Shown here piece by piece: positions 57,753 through 64,000 of a stretch of DNA of 64,000 nt (position 1 is its first letter; every line of letters starts with the position of its first letter). The stretch spans positions 69,501 through 133,500 of the forward strand of contig NZ_LGHS01000052.1 in assembly GCF_001202025.1 (NCBI RefSeq), read 5' to 3'. The stretch comes from Pseudorhodobacter aquimaris (GTDB lineage Bacteria > Pseudomonadota > Alphaproteobacteria > Rhodobacterales > Rhodobacteraceae). Below the pieces are notes generated by a model. The model had not been told where the DNA came from. It worked only from the letters and a program-made list of their open reading frames with translations, and ran no database searches. The position numbers and the translations under genes were made by a program.

Positions 57753-58615
57753 TCTGCGGCCGCCAGATCAAGGGCGTCATCGCGACGTTGACAGATAAAA
57801 TAGGCCGCCGCGTTTTCACCGACCTCCTCCGCGCCGGTTATGGTTTCAACACGGGCGTCAAAGCCGCAATCATCCAGACAGGACAATACCGCGTTCAGAT
57901 CATGCCCATAGACCGCGTAATCGGCCCCGCGGTGGTCCCAATCAGGGTGATCGGTGCCAAATTTTGCAAGCTGCGCCAGCTTGAACCGGCGCAGGACCGG
58001 ACGGTTGAGCAAGAACCGCGACAAAGCGGTGCCGTGTTTTCGGGCGTGATCGGGACGGCGGTACATATCGACACGAAACGCCCCGCTTGCGCTGGTGGCG
58101 TCATAGCGGGGTGTGATCATCCAGGCATAATCGGCGGCGATTTCACCGGCGGCAGGGCGGTCGACCCAATGGCGGGTCATCTGTGCGTGGTGGTTGATAT
58201 CAAAGACAAAAATACCATCCTCTTTCAACGCGCTATGCACAGATTTGAACACACGCGCCAATTCATCCATGTTTCGCATATGGTTCAACGAGGCGCTGGC
58301 GCAGACCACACCATCGACCTGCTCGGGCAGCGTAAAATCGCGCGCATCGCCTTGCATCAAGGTGGCGACAGGGGCGTTCTCCTTGGCGTAGTTCAGCATC
58401 TCTGCCGAAATATCGAGGCCGGTGACCAAAAAACCCCGCCCATAGATCGGGATCAGCATCTGGCCCGTGCCACAGCACAGATCAAGCACGCGCCCGCCCA
58501 CGGGCAGATGCCCAAGGATCATCCGGTCCAGTGCCTCAAGCTTGCTTTTGCAATAGTCAGGGCCAAGGGTGCGGTCATAAAGCCAAGCCCAATCGTCATA
58601 ATCTGCCTTGGTCAT
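57749..58615 (-). CDS. SAM-dependent methyltransferase
   Basis: 288 residues. A class I Rossmann methyltransferase: motif I is GRVLDLCCGTGQMLIPI, then TGLDISAEMLNYAKENA, QGDARDFTLPEQVDGVV and SALKEDGIFVFDIN. The C-terminal third is specific and may bind substrate. N-, O- or C-methylation of the product or of a precursor amino acid is possible. It lies between the reductase-ending NRPS and the aminotransferase with 4-base overlaps on both sides. Confidence 0.88.
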   Translation of the reverse strand: MTKADYDDWAWLYDRTLGPDYCKSKLEALDRMILGHLPVGGRVLDLCCGTGQMLIPIYGRGFLVTGLDISAEMLNYAKENAPVATLMQGDARDFTLPEQVDGVVCASASLNHMRNMDELARVFKSVHSALKEDGIFVFDINHHAQMTRHWVDRPAAGEIAADYAWMITPRYDATSASGAFRVDMYRRPDHARKHGTALSRFLLNRPVLRRFKLAQLAKFGTDHPDWDHRGADYAVYGHDLNAVLSCLDDCGFDARVETITGAEEVGENAAAYFICQRRDDALDLAAAE

Positions 58616-61600
58616 TGTGATCTCTCCTGCAAAATGGGGTCTGGGGGCGTGTCGGCCTGCAAGATGGCGCGCAGGTAAAGGCGCAGCAGTTCGGGTGAAA
58701 TCGCAGGCTCTGGCAAAACCGGATCAAGCAACGCGCGCGTGGCGGTGCAGCCATAGGGCCAGCGGTCGCCGGTAAACCCTTGTGCGCCCCCCATTGCGGC
58801 AATGGGATAAAGCGGATGATCGGGGTCATTGCGGGCGATAGCGGCCAGATGTTCCTGCCAGTCGCGGGGCGCAATGCGCGCAACCGGATGGCCCAGATCG
58901 GCGCAGGCCTCGAACAGCAGCTCGGAGGAGACCGGCGCGGAATGGGACAGATGATAGGCCGCACCACCCCTTTGCGCGGCATTGGCCAGATGCAGAATGG
59001 CGCGGGCGACGTGATCAACGGGCAAAAGGTTGATCAGGGCCTCACCCTCTGGGGCAACCCCCGAGGCAAGATAGCCGCGCATCTGCCGGGTCAGCATGTC
59101 ACTGGCGTTAAAGGCCCCCGTAACGCTATGCCCTGCGACCGAGCCAAGACGGTAGATCGCAACGGGCAACCCCCTTGTGCGTGCCTGCATGACCAGCTGT
59201 TCGGCAACCCATTTGCTTTGGTTATAGCCGCCCTCGGGGGCCTCCAGCGTGCTTGCGGCAATGGTCTCATCCACCGGCTTAGGGCTAATGCGCAGGGCGC
59301 TTAGGGTAGAGATATGATGAAACGGCGCATTCAGGCGGCAGGCAAGGCGCAGCATCTCACGGGTTCCGCAAACATTCGTGGCCCGCAGGGCGCGGTAGGG
59401 CCGCATGTGATGAACCTCGGCGGCGCAATGGAGGATGGCACAGGGCGGTACCGCGTCCAAGGCGTCTTGGTCCAGCCCGAGGTCCGGCTTGGACAGATCC
59501 CCGCGCAGGGGGATGATGCGACCGGCGTGACCTGCGACATAAACCCCATATGCCATGAGCGCGGATTCAATAGCCCGAACATCGCCCGACCGATGCAAAC
59601 AGATCACCTGACGGTTCGGGTCCTCTAGTAGGGCTGCCAAAAGATGCGCACCGACAAAGCCCGTGGCGCCGGTCAGGATCACATGATCGGGCAGGGCCGC
59701 AGGGCTGGCCATGTTTTGCGCAGGCCGGATCGTCGGCTCCAGCACCAGATCCTGATCCCAAGGGCAAAGCACGGCGTTATCTTCGATGCCATCCACCCTG
59801 CGGGCCAGCGCGGCGATGCTTGACCCCGCAAAGAGATCGGCGGCGCGCAGGGTGATGCCCAGATGTTGCTCTATCTGTGCCAGCAGGCGCGTGGCCATGA
59901 TCGAGGTGCCACCCAGATCAAAGAAATCTGCCTCGGCGGCGGGGCCGTCGACCTCCAGCAGCTCTGCGAAAATGCGGGCCAGCGCGATTTCCGTGGCCGT
60001 GGCGGGGGCGCGGCCCTTGGGCGCGGTGATTTCGGGGTCGGGCAAGGCCTCGGCGTTCAGCTTGCCATTCGCGGTCAAAGGCAAATGATCCAGCCAGACA
60101 AAGGCATCCGGCACCATATAGCGCGGCAGCAGACGGCCAAGATGCGCCCGCAGTTCCGCATCCTCGGCGGCGGCATGTTTCGGCACCAGATAGGCCACCA
60201 GCCTTGTGTCACCCAATGGCCCGACACGGGGCAGGACCACGGTGGTTTCAACCGATGGATGGGCTGCACAATGGCGCGCGACCTCATCCGGTTCAATCCG
60301 GTAGCCGCGGATTTTGACCTGATCATCCAAACGCCCGAGGATGCAAATGCGCCCGTCGGCCAAACGCATGGCACGGTCTCCCGAACGGTATAACCGCCCG
60401 CCCTTGGTAAAGGGATCAGGCACAAAGGCCGCCGCCGTCTTGCCCGGTTGCCCCCGATAGCCGCGCGCCAGCCCGATGCCGCCAATGCACAGCTCTCCGA
60501 CACAGCCGACTGGCAAATTTTGCAAGGCGGTATCAAGGACATAAAGCTGCTTGTTCGCCGGTGCGCTTAGCGTCGGCTCCAGCGGGCGCCCGTTACCACA
60601 GGCCACCATAGAGGCGTTTACCGTGCATTCCGTTGGCCCGTAGGCATTGATGAACAGACGGTTGCGGCTCCAGCGTTGCACAAGCTCTGGCGCAGGGGCC
60701 TCCCCCCCGACCAACACCATACGCAGATCAGGCAGGTCGTCTGGCGGCAAGGCAGACAAGGCCGAGGGGGTGATGGTCAGATGTGTCGCCTTTCGGTCAC
60801 GCAGGATCTTTGCCATCCCTGCGCCGGGCAAGGCATCCTCGGCGGGGGTCAGGATCAACCTTGCGCCGGTGCCTATGCCCATCACCAGATCGGGGATCGA
60901 GGCATCAAAGGAAAAGCTGAAGAACGCAAAAACACGGTCGCCCGCGTGCACATCACATTTGCGGATCTTGTCACGGGTCAGGTTGACCAGCCCTGCATGC
61001 GGCACCTCGACACCTTTCGGCAGGCCCGTAGAGCCGGAGGTGTAGATCACATAGGCCAGATCATCGGGGTCCGTATTGGCGGCGGGATTGCCGGTTGGGC
61101 CACTTGGCCAGCCGCGATCCAGATCCCAGCGTGTGATACCCTCGGGCAGGCTTTGGTGGCTTTGGCAAAGCACCAGTTCCGCACCGGAATCCGCCAGCAT
61201 ATAGTGCAGCCGTTCGGCCGGATAGGCCGGGTCCAGCGGCAAATAGGCCCCGCCCGATTTCAGGACCGCAAGCCAGCAGGCCACCATATCAAGACCGCGG
61301 TCGAGCATGATCCCGACCACGGTATCCGGCCCCACCCCCGCATCACGCAGCGCATGGGCCAAGCTATTGGCGCGGCGGTTCAGCGCGGCATAGGTCAGGC
61401 TGTGCAGGGTGTCACCCGCGACATATTCCACCGCCACCGCATCGGGTGTTACCTGTGCGAAATGCTCGAACAACGCCGGAAAACGTTCGGTCGGATCAAG
61501 CGGTACGTCGGTGTCGTTCCATCTTTGAATGTCCAGATGATCGCCCTCGTCCAGTATATCGAGCTGGGCGATTGGCGTGTCGGGCGCTTGGACGATGCTC

Positions 61601-63078
61601 GCCAGCAAGGTCAGATAATGACGACCGATCTGTGCGATGGTTTCAGGGGCAAAAAGAGCCGTGGCATATTCGATGTGCCCGCCAAGCCCGCTTGCCTCCC
61701 CCGCCACCAGATCAAGCGAGAGGTCATGGCGGGCAAAGGCCGCGTTGCGGGGCAAACGGTGCAAGGTCAGCCCGGGCAAGGCCAGCTGCGTACGGGGCGC
61801 GCGGTCCAGTTGGAATTTGATCTGGAACAAGGGGCTTGCACCGGGATCGCGCGTGATTTGAAAGGTTTCAACCAGTTGCTCGAAGGGGGTGTCCTGATGG
61901 TCGATGACATTGATCATCACCTGCTGCATTCCGGCCAGATAGGCCGAAAAAGGGGCTGCTGGGTTGATACGGCTGCGAACGGGCAGCGGGTTTACGAAAA
62001 GGCCGACCAAAGGCTCTGTTTCGGGGCGGCTGCGGTTGGCCGAGGGCATGCCCACAACCAGATCAACCTCACCGGTGTAGCGGTGGATCAGCACCTTGAA
62101 GGCCGCCAGCAATAGCGTGTGTTGCGAGACCCCTTGTAACGCGGCCAGTGACCGCAGCGCAGCATCCAGATTGGCCGGAAACACCAGCGGATGCAATGCG
62201 CCACTGTGGTCTTGAAGGGCGGGGCGCTGAAAATCGGCCGGTAGCCGCGTGACCGGCAGATCCTTGCCCAGATGGTCGCGCCAGAATGTCATATGGCGTG
62301 ATTGCCCTTTGGCATTTTGCCACGCGGCCACATCGCCGAATTGCACCGGCAAGGCCCGCAGCCCTGCGGGTGTGCCGGAAACCGCCTCTGTATAAATCGC
62401 CGCAAATTCACCCATCAGAATTTCAACCGACCCGCCATCTGCGGCGATGTGATGAAGCGTGAACAACAGCACAAACCGATCATCTGCCCGCCGCAGGATG
62501 CACATCCGCAGGGGGGGCTCTTTGGTCAGGTCAAAGGGGCGGGTGGCCTCTTTTCGGGTCAGCACATCTATGTCGGATTGCGCCGTGTCCGGGATATCCA
62601 GAATGGCGACCGGCGCGCTTGAATCGGCGCTGATGTGCTGCGCGGGGATGCCGTCTTTTTCAGCGATGCGCATGCGCAAAACGGTGTGCCGCTGGATGAT
62701 ACGGGAAAGGGCGGCTTTCACCGCGTCGATATCCAGATCTCCTTCGGCCACAAGGGTAAATGGGATGTGGTGGGCGGCCTCAGGGGCCATGCGTCCTGCC
62801 ACCCAGAGCCGCATCTGGGCATCGCTCAGCGGTGGGGTGGACGTGTTCAGCGCCGGTATTGACGCTGCATCTTGTCGGGCGGTCAGGAATGTGATGATCT
62901 CGGGCTTGCGATCACGGATTTCGGCACCAAGCGCCCCGGTCAAAAGCGCGCGCGGGCCGGTGCAGTGCAAGGTGCCGCCTGCAACAGAGACCCGAACCCC
63001 GCCTTGATACAGCCGGGCCAAAAGCCCTTCGACCCCCGCCTTCCCTGTGGAGGCGGTGGTCCAAACCCCATCGTGCAT
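58612..63078 (-). CDS. NRPS: TubC docking-C-A-T-thioester reductase
   Basis: 1,488 residues. First a TubC-type docking domain (about 12-68; GVEGLLARLYQGGVRVSVAGG), then C (HHIAADGGS, intact), A (YTSGSTGLPKG, INAYGPTEC), T (FFDLGGTSIMA) and a C-terminal reductase (VILTGATGFVGAHLLAALL; YNQSK catalytic pair). The reductase would release the chain as an aldehyde or alcohol, so this is a last module although its gene comes first. Pocket residues read D-A-P-T-L-G-A-V-N, which I cannot match to an amino acid. The docking domain means it receives the chain from another protein. Transcription starts in the 187-base gap shared with the divergent acyl ligase gene. Confidence 0.93.
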   Translation of the reverse strand: MHDGVWTTASTGKAGVEGLLARLYQGGVRVSVAGGTLHCTGPRALLTGALGAEIRDRKPEIITFLTARQDAASIPALNTSTPPLSDAQMRLWVAGRMAPEAAHHIPFTLVAEGDLDIDAVKAALSRIIQRHTVLRMRIAEKDGIPAQHISADSSAPVAILDIPDTAQSDIDVLTRKEATRPFDLTKEPPLRMCILRRADDRFVLLFTLHHIAADGGSVEILMGEFAAIYTEAVSGTPAGLRALPVQFGDVAAWQNAKGQSRHMTFWRDHLGKDLPVTRLPADFQRPALQDHSGALHPLVFPANLDAALRSLAALQGVSQHTLLLAAFKVLIHRYTGEVDLVVGMPSANRSRPETEPLVGLFVNPLPVRSRINPAAPFSAYLAGMQQVMINVIDHQDTPFEQLVETFQITRDPGASPLFQIKFQLDRAPRTQLALPGLTLHRLPRNAAFARHDLSLDLVAGEASGLGGHIEYATALFAPETIAQIGRHYLTLLASIVQAPDTPIAQLDILDEGDHLDIQRWNDTDVPLDPTERFPALFEHFAQVTPDAVAVEYVAGDTLHSLTYAALNRRANSLAHALRDAGVGPDTVVGIMLDRGLDMVACWLAVLKSGGAYLPLDPAYPAERLHYMLADSGAELVLCQSHQSLPEGITRWDLDRGWPSGPTGNPAANTDPDDLAYVIYTSGSTGLPKGVEVPHAGLVNLTRDKIRKCDVHAGDRVFAFFSFSFDASIPDLVMGIGTGARLILTPAEDALPGAGMAKILRDRKATHLTITPSALSALPPDDLPDLRMVLVGGEAPAPELVQRWSRNRLFINAYGPTECTVNASMVACGNGRPLEPTLSAPANKQLYVLDTALQNLPVGCVGELCIGGIGLARGYRGQPGKTAAAFVPDPFTKGGRLYRSGDRAMRLADGRICILGRLDDQVKIRGYRIEPDEVARHCAAHPSVETTVVLPRVGPLGDTRLVAYLVPKHAAAEDAELRAHLGRLLPRYMVPDAFVWLDHLPLTANGKLNAEALPDPEITAPKGRAPATATEIALARIFAELLEVDGPAAEADFFDLGGTSIMATRLLAQIEQHLGITLRAADLFAGSSIAALARRVDGIEDNAVLCPWDQDLVLEPTIRPAQNMASPAALPDHVILTGATGFVGAHLLAALLEDPNRQVICLHRSGDVRAIESALMAYGVYVAGHAGRIIPLRGDLSKPDLGLDQDALDAVPPCAILHCAAEVHHMRPYRALRATNVCGTREMLRLACRLNAPFHHISTLSALRISPKPVDETIAASTLEAPEGGYNQSKWVAEQLVMQARTRGLPVAIYRLGSVAGHSVTGAFNASDMLTRQMRGYLASGVAPEGEALINLLPVDHVARAILHLANAAQRGGAAYHLSHSAPVSSELLFEACADLGHPVARIAPRDWQEHLAAIARNDPDHPLYPIAAMGGAQGFTGDRWPYGCTATRALLDPVLPEPAISPELLRLYLRAILQADTPPDPILQERSQ

Positions 63079-63152
63079 GTTTCCCCCGCAAGTGTTGACA
63101 ATGGCGGGTGAAAGCTGGGGTTACATGTTGCCTGGCTTCCCGATTTGGATAG

Positions 63153-63181
63153 TTGACTAAAATACTTTGGCTTTGTATGCA
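63153..63181 (+). promoter_or_regulatory. Sigma-70-type promoter for the divergent acyl-AMP ligase gene
   Basis: TTGACT (63153-63158) and TATGCA (63176-63181) are 17 bases apart, 84 bases before the ATG at 63266. On the other strand the same stretch reads TTGCAT-17-TAGTCA, a poorer match that could serve the NRPS operon. The 187-base gap 63079-63265 shows no clear operator palindrome. Confidence 0.45.
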
Positions 63182-63265
63182 AGGCGGAAATTAACGGGTT
63201 CCAGCCGCCGCCAAGCCCCATCGCAGCAGACTTTTATGTCTCCAATCGTGGCACCAGGCGGAACA

Positions 63266-64000
63266 ATGGCAAGTCAATCATTAAGACGAAAAGACGCTGC
63301 ATGGCCGCCCTCCCGCCCCAAAGGCACAGTGCGCAGCCTTGTCGACGATTTGGCCAGCCATGCGGCCCGCCAGCCTGCCGGGATTGCCTTTCGGTTTCTG
63401 CCGGATCGCGGTTATGCCACGGCCGCAACCGTCTGGAGCTGGGCCGATCTGGAGGCGCGGGTCTGGGGTGTTGCGCGCTATTTATTACGCCAAGGTATCA
63501 AAGCGGGCGCGCGGGTGCTTCTGGCCTATCCCACGGGGCTAGATTTCATCGCGGGGTTTCTTGGTTGCCTTTGTATCGGCGCGGTGCCTGTGCCGGTGTC
63601 CCTGCCGCGCCCGCGTGAACGGATGAGCCGTTGGGGGCATGTGTCGCGGGATGCGGGGGCCTCGCTGATCCTGTGTGCTGCGGGCGATCTTGACCGGCTG
63701 TCGGCCCAGACGGCCGAGGTCGGGATTGCAGCTTGTCATGCGCCGCTGACAGATGATTTCGTGCCGGTCGGGTTTGATCGCGAAACCATCCGGTTTGAGG
63801 CCGGTCCCGAGGATCTTGCCTTTTTGCAATACACATCCGGATCGACCGAGGCGCCAAAGGGCGTCATGGTCACCCACGCGATGTTGCAGGCCAATCTGGA
63901 ACAGATCCGTGCGGGCTTTGGCTTTACGGCGCTGGACCGTATTGCGGGCTGGTTGCCGCATTACCATGATATGGGGCTGATCGGGGGCATCCTGACGCCG
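63266..64000 (+). CDS. Fatty-acyl-AMP ligase (FAAL), 3' partial
   Basis: The frame is open to the end of the window; 245 codons are visible, roughly the first 40 percent of a FAAL. Visible marks: GAVPVPVSLPRPRERM, the ATP loop QYTSGSTEAPKGVMVTH, and WLPHYHDMGLIGGILTP, the last being typical of FAALs, which activate fatty acids as acyl-AMP and pass them to a carrier protein instead of CoA. It diverges from the NRPS operon, so it probably starts the lipopeptide. Whether a carrier or more enzymatic domains are fused lies beyond the window. The start ATG follows GGCGGAACA. Confidence 0.9.
   Translation, partial: MASQSLRRKDAAWPPSRPKGTVRSLVDDLASHAARQPAGIAFRFLPDRGYATAATVWSWADLEARVWGVARYLLRQGIKAGARVLLAYPTGLDFIAGFLGCLCIGAVPVPVSLPRPRERMSRWGHVSRDAGASLILCAAGDLDRLSAQTAEVGIAACHAPLTDDFVPVGFDRETIRFEAGPEDLAFLQYTSGSTEAPKGVMVTHAMLQANLEQIRAGFGFTALDRIAGWLPHYHDMGLIGGILTP

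Noticed and set aside
35242-64000. Siderophore cluster
   Set aside because: No hydroxylase for ornithine or lysine, no catechol genes, no TonB receptor or Fur-box-like site seen.

Overview
The window looks like chromosomal DNA of an alphaproteobacterium of the order Rhodobacterales (family Rhodobacteraceae). The reasons are a fairly GC-rich base composition, a CcrM-type GANTC methyltransferase next to rnhB, a VPLPA-CTERM protein, the DUF3576-leuS-lptE-holA order, a carboxynorspermidine pathway pair, and general gene content. Genus cannot be set from the sequence alone. No tRNA, rRNA or CRISPR array was seen.

Bases 1-35,000 are mostly housekeeping genes. They hold the end of an anti-sigma antagonist gene with its kinase, a gamma-glutamyltransferase, aroC and pheS (overlapping, minus strand), then a complete 2,668-bp insertion sequence, then rplT-rpmI, pyk, DUF1244, a CoA-transferase, a DsbA-like protein, a DciA-like protein, mutY, alkB, ccrM-rnhB, a membrane-anchored winged-helix protein, the two polyamine genes, creA, xthA, a response regulator, ribA, an L,D-transpeptidase, a YggS protein, two porin-type genes, and the block DUF3576-leuS-lptE-holA-HPP/CBS-flavoprotein. 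The insertion sequence has 25-bp imperfect inverted ends and an 8-bp target duplication. It landed inside the hairpin of the rplT terminator, and its transposase frame carries an in-frame stop.

Bases 35,242-64,000 are a large biosynthetic gene cluster. Twelve minus-strand genes (63,078 down to 35,242) overlap or nearly touch and look like one operon; a fatty-acyl-AMP ligase gene diverges from it and runs off the right edge. In transcription order the operon encodes: NRPS (TubC docking-C-A-T-reductase), methyltransferase, class III aminotransferase of the kind seen in mixed PKS/NRPS lines, MbtH-like protein, two small unknown proteins, a C-T didomain without an A domain, a PKS (KS-AT-KR-ACP), NRPS C-A-T, NRPS C-A-T-C-A-T-E, a second A-less C-T didomain, a type II thioesterase, and a DUF2306 membrane protein. 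Reading the A-domain pocket residues by eye suggests Gly for one module and Ala-like for two others. Fatty-acyl ligase plus malonyl PKS with a damaged-looking KR plus aminotransferase suggests a beta-amino fatty acid lipopeptide, released by reduction rather than by a cis thioesterase. I did not recognise this architecture as a known pathway.

Three genes (pheS, the type II thioesterase and the NRPS C-A-T gene) are each broken by the apparent loss of one base next to an identical base. In all three, adding one base restores a full-length product and the expected gene junction. pheS is essential, so sequencing or assembly error is the likeliest cause, and these genes are annotated here at their restored full extents.
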